Assembly (NCBI GenBank): GCA_046302715.1
Contig: JBKCHQ010000289.1
Span: forward strand, 1-10,080
Length of the DNA stretch: 10,080 nucleotides
Source: CAMCXT01 sp046302715
GTDB taxonomy: Bacteria > Bacteroidota > Bacteroidia > M30B66
Reading direction: 5' to 3'
The notes under the pieces were generated by a model. It worked only from the letters and a program-made list of their open reading frames with translations, was not told the origin of the DNA and ran no database searches. This document shows positions 1 to 7,236 of this stretch, piece by piece. A program made the translations under genes and the position numbers. How positions within the stretch are numbered: position 1 is the stretch's first letter; every line of letters starts with the position of its first letter.

Positions 1-473
1 CTTAATCCTTCCCTATCTTGAGAATAAACCAGAGGCTTTTCGCCATACCTGTCACGCACAATCCATGTTTGGTTTGTTAACGTATCGTGAAAGGCAAACG
101 AAAAAAATCCGTTTATTTCATCCAAACAGGCTATTCCATCTCGAATAAACAGATACAGGAGCACTTCGGTATCACTCTCAGACTTAAAAGTAATGCCCTC
201 CTTTTTTAGTGTGTCGCGGTGCGATTTAAAATTGAAAAATTCACCATTAAAAACGAGAACATACCTTCCCGATGCATCAATAAAAGGTTGTGATCCATTA
301 TTGCTGGTATCAATAATGGATAGACGTGCATGGGCTAATGCTACAGTATCGCTGGTGTAAATGCCATGTCCGTCGGGCCCTCTTTTTTTGAGTAACTCAA
401 CCGATTGCTTGGCTCCGGCTAATCGTTTTTTGCCTTCGTCGGTGAATGCAATAGTTCCGGAAATGCCGCACAT
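1..473 (-). CDS. asnB: Asparagine synthetase (glutamine-hydrolysing), N-terminal part, cut by window edge
   Basis: Translation from the ATG at 473 gives 157 residues running off the left edge. They form the class II (Ntn) glutaminase domain that releases ammonia from glutamine for asparagine synthesis. Visible residues: the nucleophile Cys2 directly after Met (MCGI), RGPDGHG at 31-37, the Arg50 block HARLSIID, NGE at 76-78, SDTE at 100-103 and RDRYGEKPL near 140-148. Arg50, Asn76-Gly77 and Asp101 correspond to the glutamine-binding residues of E. coli AsnB. The downstream ATP-dependent synthetase domain lies outside the window. The start is certain because the catalytic Cys must follow the initiator Met. 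A purine-rich AAAGGA stands 3 bases before the ATG, abutting the lpdA stop, so translation is probably coupled to the upstream gene. Other Ntn amidotransferases are possible in principle, but the motif set fits AsnB best. Confidence 0.93.
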   Translation of the reverse strand, partial: MCGISGTIAFTDEGKKRLAGAKQSVELLKKRGPDGHGIYTSDTVALAHARLSIIDTSNNGSQPFIDASGRYVLVFNGEFFNFKSHRDTLKKEGITFKSESDTEVLLYLFIRDGIACLDEINGFFSFAFHDTLTNQTWIVRDRYGEKPLVYSQDREGL

Positions 474-482
474 GTTCCTTTA

Positions 483-1871
483 TTAAAGGTGGATGACCTC
501 TCCGTACGCTGCGGCTGTAGCTTCCATAATAGCCTCAGACATAGTTGGATGCGGATGCACAGTTTTGATGATTTCGTGTCCGGTAGTTTCCAGTTTTCTA
601 GCGGCCACGGCCTCGGCAATCATCTCGGTAACATTGGCGCCAATCATGTGGCAACCCAGCCATTCGCCGTATTTAGCGTCAAAAATCACTTTGACAAATC
701 CGTCTTTAGCTCCCGCCGCAGAAGCCTTACCAGATGCCGAAAATGGAAATTTACCGATCTTGATCTCGTAACCTGCTTCACGGGCTGCTTTCTCGGTCAT
801 ACCCACCGAAGCTATTTCGGGGTTGCTGTAGGTACATCCCGGAATATTCCCATAATTCATAGGTTCGGGATGATGCCCTGCAATCTTCTCAACACAAATA
901 ATTCCTTCGGCCGAGGCTACGTGTGCGAGTGCCGGACCAGGCACCACATCCCCAATAGCATAAATACCTTGAACATTGGTTTGATAATATGCATCAACGA
1001 TGATCTTGCCTTTGTCGGTTTTAATACCCAGTTCTTCAAGACCGATATTTTCAATATTGGCTACAACGCCCGCAGCTGATAATACGGTGTCGCAATCAAT
1101 AATCTGATTGCCTTTAGAGGTTTTAATATGCACTTTAAGTGTGCTTCCCGAACTATCAACCGACTCCACGCTGCTATTGGTAAGGATTTCTATACCTGAT
1201 TTTTTGAAGCTTCGTTCTAATTGTTTGCTCACTTCTTCGTCTTCTACTGGAACAATATTCGGAAGGTATTCGACCACCGTTACTTTGGTTCCGATGGCAT
1301 TGTAGAAGTAGGCAAATTCAACCCCAATAGCTCCGGAGCCTACTACCACCATGGTTTTAGGTTGCGTGGTTAAGGTCATGGCTTCGCGGTATCCAATAAT
1401 TCGTTTGCCGTCTTGTTTTAAGTTAGGCAATTCGCGGCTTCGGGCACCGGTGGCGATGATAACATGTTTTGCGGAGTATGCAGTGGTTTTTCCGTCTGCG
1501 GCTTTCACCTCTACCTGCTTATCTTTTCTGAGCTTTGCATTTCCCAGAATGGTGTCGATCTTATTTTTTTTCATTAAGAATTGAATGCCCTTACTCATGC
1601 CATCGGCAACACCACGACTGCGTTTTACCATAGCATCAAAATCGGCTTCGGCACCGGATACTTTAATTCCATAGTCGGATGCATGTTTGAGATATTCAAA
1701 AACATTGGCACTTTTAAGTAATGCTTTTGTAGGGATGCAGCCCCAATTGAGACATATACCGCCCAGTTCTTCGCGTTCAACAATGGCTACTTTCATGCCC
1801 AATTGAGCCGCTCTAATTGCTGCTACATATCCGCCGGGACCGCTGCCAATAACGATTAAGTCGTAATTCAT
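483..1871 (-). CDS. lpdA: Dihydrolipoyl dehydrogenase (E3)
   Basis: This complete 462-residue flavoprotein reoxidises the dihydrolipoyl groups of 2-oxoacid dehydrogenase complexes and/or the glycine cleavage system, passing electrons through FAD to NAD+ in the cytoplasm. The FAD-binding GSGPGG loop is at residues 9-14. The redox-active disulfide is Cys40/Cys45 in GGICLNWGC. The NAD-binding loop GSGAIG is at 178-183, a second FAD contact YAIGD lies near 310, and the C-terminal HPHPTMSE carries the catalytic His441-Glu446 pair. Length and motif order are normal for the family. The ATG at 1871 places the Rossmann loop at the usual distance from the N-terminus; only an A-rich stretch precedes it, not a good Shine-Dalgarno. 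The asnB start lies 9 bases after the stop, so the two are probably one transcript. No E1 or E2 genes are nearby, so the partner complex cannot be told from context. Confidence 0.97.
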   Translation of the reverse strand: MNYDLIVIGSGPGGYVAAIRAAQLGMKVAIVEREELGGICLNWGCIPTKALLKSANVFEYLKHASDYGIKVSGAEADFDAMVKRSRGVADGMSKGIQFLMKKNKIDTILGNAKLRKDKQVEVKAADGKTTAYSAKHVIIATGARSRELPNLKQDGKRIIGYREAMTLTTQPKTMVVVGSGAIGVEFAYFYNAIGTKVTVVEYLPNIVPVEDEEVSKQLERSFKKSGIEILTNSSVESVDSSGSTLKVHIKTSKGNQIIDCDTVLSAAGVVANIENIGLEELGIKTDKGKIIVDAYYQTNVQGIYAIGDVVPGPALAHVASAEGIICVEKIAGHHPEPMNYGNIPGCTYSNPEIASVGMTEKAAREAGYEIKIGKFPFSASGKASAAGAKDGFVKVIFDAKYGEWLGCHMIGANVTEMIAEAVAARKLETTGHEIIKTVHPHPTMSEAIMEATAAAYGEVIHL

Positions 1872-1899
1872 ACTTTTTTTCTTTGGATTAAAATATGTG

Positions 1900-1907
1900 C
1901 AAACTTA
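1900..1907 (-). promoter_or_regulatory. Candidate -7 box for lpdA-asnB
   Basis: Read on the minus strand this is TAAGTTTG, an exact match to the Bacteroidota -7 consensus TAnnTTTG. It lies 28 bases upstream of the lpdA ATG, giving a short leader. I see no convincing TTTG at the -33 position, so this rests on the -7 box and location only. Confidence 0.35.
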
Positions 1908-2036
1908 AGAAAGTTTAGTGTTTTTGGGAATCCATCTGTTTTTGTTGTAAGTGTTATAAAATCAAATTCTTGCAATTTTATGCGACAGACGCACTTCCTT
2001 TGCATTTAACGCAAAAGACTTTTTACGGGGTGGTTC

Positions 2037-2044
2037 TACTTTTG
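2037..2044 (+). promoter_or_regulatory. Candidate -7 box for the DUF2851 gene
   Basis: TACTTTTG matches the Bacteroidota -7 consensus TAnnTTTG exactly and lies 19 bases before the DUF2851 ATG, so the leader would be only a dozen or so bases. No -33 TTTG is present at the expected spacing. Together with the box at 1900-1907 it suggests that 1872-2063 is a divergent promoter region. Confidence 0.3.
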
Positions 2045-2063
2045 AAATTCAGATACAGCGCAA

Positions 2064-3395
2064 ATGTTTCCCGAAAGCCTTTTGCATTTTATATGGAAGT
2101 TTCAATTATGGAATACCCAAAATTTGCAGTTGGCCGGAGGGGAAACATTGTGTGTGGAATTTCCCGGGCAGCATAATCATGACTCGGGCCCCGATTTTAG
2201 CCATGCACGCATAAGTGTTAACGGCATTACCTGGGCGGGCATTGTTTAAATTCACATAAATGCAAGCGACTGGTACAAGCATGGGCATCAGCATGATGCC
2301 GCTTATGGAAATGTGGTGTTGCATGCCGTTTGGAATGCAGATAAATCGGTATTAATTCGTTCAAATCAAGAGCTCCCCACCCTAATAATGGAGCCATATG
2401 TTGATAAACACATGTTGGAAACCTGGTTAAAGATGAGCAAACAAAATACATCTGTTGCCTGTTCGTCGTATGCCAAGCCCCCCGAACCTTGGCGGCACAA
2501 TTGGCTTTCGCGCATGTTGGTTGAACGGCTCGAATCGCGCATTGACTGGGTGTCGGAGGTACTTAAGTTCACGGCCAATAATTGGGAGGAAGCTTTTTAC
2601 TTAGCCATTGCTCGTGGCTTTGGAGCACCGGTAAATGCTTTTGGTTTTGAATGGATGGGTAGAACCTTACCTGTGGGTCTCATCGAGAAGCACCGGCACA
2701 ATTGTTTTCAGCTCGAAGCACTCTTTCTTGGGCAAAGTGGATTGATTACTGAAGATCATAACGACATCTATATAAGGGAGTTGTTTCAGGAGTACACTTT
2801 TTTGAAAAAGGCTTATAGGCTGAGTAGCTTATTACCATCGGTATGGAAGTATAGCCGTATGCGGCCGGCTAATTTTCCTGAACGCAGGCTGGCCCAGTTT
2901 GCTGCGTTATGGACAACAGGGATTTCGCTAGCGCGATTGAGTCGCAGCGAATACGGTTTAGAGGAATTACTTCAATTATTTGACGTAAAAGCAAGTGCTT
3001 ATTGGGAGTGCCATTACAGGCCCGACAAACCAAGCAAGTTGTTGGGTGCTGGGTTGAGTCGTGATACGCAAATTCGTATTGTGATAAATTCTATTGTGCC
3101 GATTACTTTTTCGTATGCCCGTTTTAGCGGGAATGATGCGTTGGCGCATAAGGTTATTTCTTGGCTGGAACAGTTGCCACCTGAAGAAAATGGACTTATT
3201 AAGCGCTGGGAAGATTTTGGAATTCGCAGCGTAAATGCCGGCGAAACACAAGCCCTGATGCATTTACAGAAAACGTATTGCGAAACACGCTCCTGTTTAT
3301 TCTGCAATTGGGGATTATATTATTTGAAGCATGCTTCGAATGGTGTGCCTAAATCTGTTGGGAGCTCCACCGAGGATGTGCAACTAAAAGCATGA
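2064..3395 (+). pseudogene. DUF2851 family protein interrupted by one in-frame TAA
   Basis: One continuous frame of 443 codons encodes a protein typical of Bacteroidota DUF2851, but codon 62 (2247-2249) is TAA. Before it are LLHFIWKF, PGQHNHDSGPDF and WAGIV; after it IHINASDWYKHGH and VVLHAVWN continue in the same frame. From memory the family reads WAGNVEIH here, so GAA (Glu) appears changed to TAA and the Asn two codons earlier to Ile (ATT). No frameshift is needed and the remaining roughly 380 codons look intact. The ATG at 2064 is the only Met codon after an in-frame stop at 2043; no clear Shine-Dalgarno precedes it. Reinitiation at GTG 2313 could yield 360 residues. The function is unknown. 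The D-(17)-E-x-H spacing and a C-terminal CX4CX2C cluster (3279-3305) hint at a metal- or Fe-S-binding nuclease, as inference only. The tail of about 29 residues after the Cys cluster seems longer than I expect. The interruption may be a real mutation or a sequencing error. Confidence 0.8.
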
Positions 3396-3571
3396 TGTTT
3401 GGATTTAATGCCTGTATAGCTCAATCCTTTGCAACGATATTTTTTACTTGATGCACAACTGGTGAATGCAACTAGTGTGCAGATTAAAATTGAAAGTGGT
3501 ACTGTTTTTTTTAAAATTATTTTTTGAAAATTTTGTTTAAATGGTATGCTTGTAAACTTAAGCCCCTGCAT
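3320..3571 (-). CDS. Probable small lipoprotein, unknown function
   Basis: This is an 83-residue frame from the ATG at 3571. A GAGGG sequence 6 bases before the ATG could serve as ribosome binding site. A TTG at 3583 is the alternative start. Residues 22-38 form a Lys-Lys then hydrophobic stretch (KKTVPLSILICTLVAF) ending in TSC-ASSKK, which reads as a lipoprotein signal peptide with Cys39 as the acylated residue; Ser at -1 suits Bacteroidota lipoboxes. The stretch before KK is unusually long, so the true start is uncertain. The mature part is about 45 residues, basic, with three more Cys and KYRCKGLSYTGIKSKHH. The last 76 bases overlap the 3' end of the convergent DUF2851 gene, which is unusual and lowers confidence. 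I do not recognise the family. It could be a chance frame, but the signal peptide argues for a real gene. Confidence 0.45.
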   Translation of the reverse strand: MQGLKFTSIPFKQNFQKIILKKTVPLSILICTLVAFTSCASSKKYRCKGLSYTGIKSKHHAFSCTSSVELPTDLGTPFEACFK

Positions 3572-3709
3572 TGTATCCCTCAAGGTAAGCCAAAATGTGT
3601 TCAGTTTTAACTTGATGTGGCGAGTTTGGACGTTGCTTTTCTGTTTCTACTGCCATATATACCATAAGCCTGAAAATTACTAGTGTTTGGCTAATTATGT
3701 TTAGGGCAA

Positions 3710-4096
3710 CTAGTTGAGGCGACAAGGAACCACCATTCTGAATTCGGGAACGAACACTTTAAATTTTTCGCCATCGGCTAAACGTTCAAAAGTGTAGTTG
3801 CCTTCCATCTTGCCGAACTCCGATTTAAGGTTGCAAGCCGATTCGTATTCGTAAACATCGCCCGGACGCAATACCGGTTGCTGACCCACCACTCCGGCAC
3901 CTTCTACCTCACGGCGTTCTGCAATTGAGTCGTAAATGTTCCAGTATCTTCTTTGAAGCTGAACGTCGTACTCGCTAGTATTTTCGATGCGAATTTTGTA
4001 CGTAAACAAGTAATACATCTTTGAAGGGTCTGAGTAAAGTTCTTGATACTTGGTATCGATGCTTACTTTAATTCCTGAGGTAACTTGTGTTTTCAT
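3710..4096 (-). CDS. apaG: ApaG (DUF525) domain protein
   Basis: This complete 128-residue protein is nearly all one ApaG domain, an immunoglobulin-like beta-sandwich. The hallmark GAGVVGQQP is at 66-74, followed by LRPGDVYEYESAC and then GKMEGNYTF. The N-terminal strands carry YLFTYKIRIEN, and RRYWNI lies at 49-54. Length matches stand-alone bacterial ApaG (about 125 residues). The name comes from the apa locus of enterobacteria, where a link to Co2+/Mg2+ resistance was reported; the molecular role is not settled, and the domain also occurs in eukaryotic F-box and polymerase-associated proteins. No signal peptide, so cytoplasmic. The ATG at 4096 fits the domain start, with no clear Shine-Dalgarno. 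It lies 174 bases downstream of the T9SS plug gene on the same strand, with its own possible promoter, so cotranscription is not assured. Confidence 0.93.
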   Translation of the reverse strand: MKTQVTSGIKVSIDTKYQELYSDPSKMYYLFTYKIRIENTSEYDVQLQRRYWNIYDSIAERREVEGAGVVGQQPVLRPGDVYEYESACNLKSEFGKMEGNYTFERLADGEKFKVFVPEFRMVVPCRLN

Positions 4097-4116
4097 AGTG
4101 TGGTTATTTGTTGATG

Positions 4117-4149
4117 CAATGTTATGGACAAAACACTATTCGAAACAAA
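4117..4149 (-). promoter_or_regulatory. Weak candidate promoter for apaG
   Basis: On the minus strand, TTTG (4149-4146) is followed after 21 bases by TAACATTG (4124-4117), which is one mismatch from TAnnTTTG. The spacing is slightly longer than the usual 19-20. The box ends 20 bases before the apaG ATG. This is a weak call made by eye. Confidence 0.22.
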
Positions 4150-4270
4150 TTTGCATATTCTGAAACCCTTGATAGTATTGATATTTGGAGATGTGTCGTG
4201 TCTGATTCTGATAAAATTTGCACCTAACTCCAATTTTCTTACATCGATTTTTGGGCGATTTCAATTTTTT

Positions 4271-5542
4271 CTATCTCCCTAGAGAATTTATCCTTTGATA
4301 GCCGAGCAATTCATCAAAGTCATTCGTGTATGCCCTGTAATAAAAGAGAAGTGTATAATCATTCTCTGCATTAAAATGACTTCCTTCCAAGGTCGAACGC
4401 TCTGTTTTTTGGGTATAGGTATCGCATATTTCGTACAAGTAGTTGTAAATTCCTTGCTTAAGTAAGATGCGGGCCGTGTACATTTTAGATGTGTATTTAT
4501 AGCTGAGTTTGAATTCGGGTTTTTGAGCCCAATCGGAGAATGCTCCCATGAGATATATCTCTTTATCTTTTAATGTTGTTTCCATAGGCAATCTAAACTC
4601 TACCCAAGCATAGTCGGCGTCAAGCGTAGGTTCGTTTCCCTCGGTATTTCTGATAAAAAAGCGCCCATTGGCTTCAGACAGCAATTGATATTCGGAAAAC
4701 GTACGCATGGGGTCGTTCAGCAAGATAACTTCCACAGGGGTACTATCGCGGTTAATGCGCCGCACGCGGTCTGAGTTCATTCGAAGCGAACGGATGTCGG
4801 CCCAGCGAAATTCGTTAAGTCCTTCAAAACAATTGCTGCCATCGTCGTGGTTGTAATTAATCTGCGTTTGGTTAAATGAAAACGGTTTAACGGAAAGAGC
4901 ATTATCCCATCGCTGGTTTTGAAGCATGATGAGGCGCGTTGCTGATGGCGCGTTTACCAGCGTCATTTTTGAAATATCGGCAACCGCGTCAATTTCCTGA
5001 TGGGTTTCACGCAATTCCATTAAGGCCGGTCGCCTAACGTTTGCTCCAACAGGCACTTTTTTGCTGTACACTACAAAACGTCGGGTAAGCACCAAATTAT
5101 CAGGGTCGTTGTCCTCATATACTTTAAGGAGGTAATTGCCTGAAATAAGGAACTTCATGTTATCGTTAGGGAACACCAAATCATAGTGGAGGTATTGCAC
5201 GAAGGTGTTAAAGGAATAGCGAAAATCCTGAACTAAATCTTGTTGCAGGCCTTGCACTGCGCGTGTTGGCATGATTCCCGAAGGAGTCCAGTCGGCATTG
5301 CAATGCACGAAACTGTAATACAGCTGTTTTTGGGAGGCTTCTAAATCATCAAATTGAAGATGGAGTTGTTCTGCACTGCCCAGCTCAATGGCCGCGGGCG
5401 TTCCCTCGGTGCCGTTTATTGAAAGCAATACAGTTTTTATGTTATCGCGATAAACCCAGTCTGTATAACGTAAATCTGTGCAATTGGCAATAAAAACTGG
5501 TAAAAAAAATGAAAGAATAAACAATGCGGTATATTTCATCAC
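4271..5542 (-). CDS. Type IX secretion system plug protein (DUF5103 family)
   Basis: This is a complete 423-residue exported protein. An N-terminal hydrophobic segment (about residues 5-20) is a signal peptide ending near ANC. The first domain carries the family hallmarks: NIKTVLLS at 34-41, IELGS, LHLQFDDLEA, then YYSFVHCNADWTPS, FRYSFNTFVQYLHY, FPNDNMKFLISGNYLLKVYED and VLTRRFVVYS. THQEID follows near 188. A C-terminal half (from about 315) has WVEFRLP, IYLMGAFSDW and KQGIYNYLYE, resembling an early-set Ig-like module. In Flavobacterium johnsoniae, the Plug protein closes the periplasmic end of the giant SprA translocon barrel when no substrate is in transit, so a periplasmic site is expected. 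Length is normal for the family. The gene stands alone here; no other T9SS component is in the window, as is common because T9SS genes are scattered. Cys21 could be lipidated, but Asn at -1 is a poor lipobox. Confidence 0.9.
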   Translation of the reverse strand: MMKYTALFILSFFLPVFIANCTDLRYTDWVYRDNIKTVLLSINGTEGTPAAIELGSAEQLHLQFDDLEASQKQLYYSFVHCNADWTPSGIMPTRAVQGLQQDLVQDFRYSFNTFVQYLHYDLVFPNDNMKFLISGNYLLKVYEDNDPDNLVLTRRFVVYSKKVPVGANVRRPALMELRETHQEIDAVADISKMTLVNAPSATRLIMLQNQRWDNALSVKPFSFNQTQINYNHDDGSNCFEGLNEFRWADIRSLRMNSDRVRRINRDSTPVEVILLNDPMRTFSEYQLLSEANGRFFIRNTEGNEPTLDADYAWVEFRLPMETTLKDKEIYLMGAFSDWAQKPEFKLSYKYTSKMYTARILLKQGIYNYLYEICDTYTQKTERSTLEGSHFNAENDYTLLFYYRAYTNDFDELLGYQRINSLGR

Positions 5543-5711
5543 CCATTTATTGGTTCGTAAAGATAGGCATGGCGACCAACAAATTCATTAGCCTTTAATC
5601 AAGGCACTTTTTATCGTGAATTATTAATAAATAAGGGCTAAAAACTAACAATAAAATGGCGGCATGCGAGCTCCTTTCAAACAAATTAAAACAGTTAGCG
5701 TTCATTGATTT

Positions 5712-7196
5712 ATGGATAATGTTTGCGTGGTTTGGTTTAAACGAGATTTACGGCTTGACGATCATGCTCCGTTGTTGAACGCTATTAATTCGGGCCGGAA
5801 CATTATTTTGTTGTGGGTTTACGATGACTTTATGCGTCAATCCAATTTACATTCAGAACGCCATTTGCGTTTCCAGCTCGAAAGTATCTACAATCTTAAT
5901 TCTCAGTTATATCCTTTTAATACCTCAGTGCTTGCCGCAGAAGGCAAGGCTGAAGAAATCTTCGCACAACTTAGCGAAACCTTGAACATTAGTGAGGTGC
6001 TATCTTACCGAGAAAGTGGTACGCGCGATACATTCGAGCGTGATAAGCGTGTAATGCGCTTGCTGCGTGAAAGAGGAATTTTGTGGCAGGAGTTTCCACG
6101 CACAGGCATTAAACGTGGCAGCGAAGCACGGCAAGACTGGAGCAGGGAATGGGAGCAGCAGGTGAGGGGAGAAAGATTCCAAACCGACCTAGCACGCGCT
6201 TCATTTATTACGAACGAGGTGCTGCATCAGTTTCCGCTCCAACACATCCAAACACTTTCACCTCAGAAAAGTGTAGTTCAGCCGGGGGGACGAAACTTTG
6301 CACTGCACTATTGGGATTCCTTTCTTGAAGATCGTCATCGTGGCTATTTCAAAAATGTTTCGAAACCCGAAGCCGCACGTTATCATTGCAGCAGGTTATC
6401 GGCCTACATTGCCTGGGGGAATTTGAGCATCCCCGAAATCTGGAGGAAAGCTCAGGAAGTTGCAGAAGGTAGTCGGCGCGATTTACAGCAGTTTGTTACT
6501 CGTTTGAAATGGCAGGCGCATTTCGTTCAAAAGTTTGAAACCGACGGTCGCATGGAATTTGAAAACCAGAACACGGCGTTTAATAGGGTTCGTAATGATG
6601 TGAATCTACCTTGGGTACAGGCCTGGAAAGATGGATTAACGGGCTATCCGCTGGTTGATGCCTGCATGCGCTGCGTGGCGGCGACAGGTTATCTTAATTT
6701 CAGGATGCGGGCTATGGTGGTTTCGTTTTTAACACATCACCTGTGGCAGCCCTGGCAGCTGGGGGCAGAATGGCTGGGAGCGCAATTTCTCGATTTTGAG
6801 CCGGGCATTCATTTTCCCCAATTCCAGATGCAAGCCGCCACAACAGGATTGCATACGATTCGCATTTACGAACCCATCAAGCAAAGTTTGGAACACGATT
6901 CGGAGGCTGTTTTTATTCGCAAATGGCTGCCCGAGCTGGCCGCTTTGCCTACGGGCCTAATTCATCAACCACATTTACTCACCCCACTCGAAGAACGCAT
7001 GTATTGTTTTCGTCGCGGAATTGATTATCCACTGCCAATAGTCGATACGAAAGTGAGCGGCGCTAAAGCAGGAGAAATTCTCTGGAACATACTTAAATCG
7101 CAGGAGGCTAAAAAAGAAGCCTCACGTATTTTAAAGGCGCATGTGGTTTCGCCGGAGCGGAAAAAGGCGATGAAACGGGGAAGGATTTTTAGTTAA
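5712..7196 (+). CDS. Photolyase/cryptochrome family flavoprotein, divergent subgroup
   Basis: This complete 494-residue protein has the two photolyase modules. The N-terminal Rossmann-like antenna domain (about 1-130) begins VVWFKRDLRLDDHAPL. The C-terminal helical FAD-binding domain (about 200-430) has RLSAYIAWGNLS, LKWQAHFVQKF (Trp267), WKDGLTGYPLVDACMR, RMRAMVVSFLTHHLWQPW and HTIRIYEP. The family repairs UV pyrimidine dimers with blue light or acts as a photoreceptor. By eye against E. coli PhrB, Trp267 matches Trp277 and Trp348 matches Trp359. Trp382, Trp384 and Trp306 correspond to Phe371, Met373 and about Asn295, Asn378 to His367, with one inserted residue after Met373. The usual WQW motif and two of the three electron-relay tryptophans are therefore absent, and repair activity is uncertain. 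The segment looks well ordered, so I suspect a conserved subfamily rather than decay. The ATG at 5712 puts the first beta strand at the expected place; no Shine-Dalgarno is visible. Divergent from the T9SS plug gene (169-bp gap). Confidence 0.9.
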   Translation: MDNVCVVWFKRDLRLDDHAPLLNAINSGRNIILLWVYDDFMRQSNLHSERHLRFQLESIYNLNSQLYPFNTSVLAAEGKAEEIFAQLSETLNISEVLSYRESGTRDTFERDKRVMRLLRERGILWQEFPRTGIKRGSEARQDWSREWEQQVRGERFQTDLARASFITNEVLHQFPLQHIQTLSPQKSVVQPGGRNFALHYWDSFLEDRHRGYFKNVSKPEAARYHCSRLSAYIAWGNLSIPEIWRKAQEVAEGSRRDLQQFVTRLKWQAHFVQKFETDGRMEFENQNTAFNRVRNDVNLPWVQAWKDGLTGYPLVDACMRCVAATGYLNFRMRAMVVSFLTHHLWQPWQLGAEWLGAQFLDFEPGIHFPQFQMQAATTGLHTIRIYEPIKQSLEHDSEAVFIRKWLPELAALPTGLIHQPHLLTPLEERMYCFRRGIDYPLPIVDTKVSGAKAGEILWNILKSQEAKKEASRILKAHVVSPERKKAMKRGRIFS

Positions 7197-7236
7197 TGGT
7201 TTTAAATAGGGTAATCCGAAAAAGTCAGACCACATC

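Noticed and set aside
489..1079. 196-residue open frame on the plus strand opposite lpdA, with other plus-strand frames up to 1584
   Set aside because: The opposite strand encodes a complete lipoamide dehydrogenase with all motifs; these are antisense shadows without recognisable domains.
1970..2176. 68-residue frame on the plus strand overlapping the DUF2851 start
   Set aside because: The other frame from 2064 carries the DUF2851 N-terminus; this one ends in it without any family feature.
2247..2249. Recoding of the TAA in DUF2851 as a non-standard amino acid
   Set aside because: Known selenocysteine and pyrrolysine recoding use TGA and TAG, and TAA is used as an ordinary stop by neighbouring genes (lpdA, the symporter, the photolyase).
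2106..2451. Two minus-strand frames (72 and 74 residues) across the interrupted part of DUF2851
   Set aside because: They overlap well-matched family sequence on the plus strand and show only codon-shadow composition.
3014..3307. Minus-strand frames of 95-97 residues inside DUF2851
   Set aside because: Antisense shadows of the intact C-terminal half of DUF2851.
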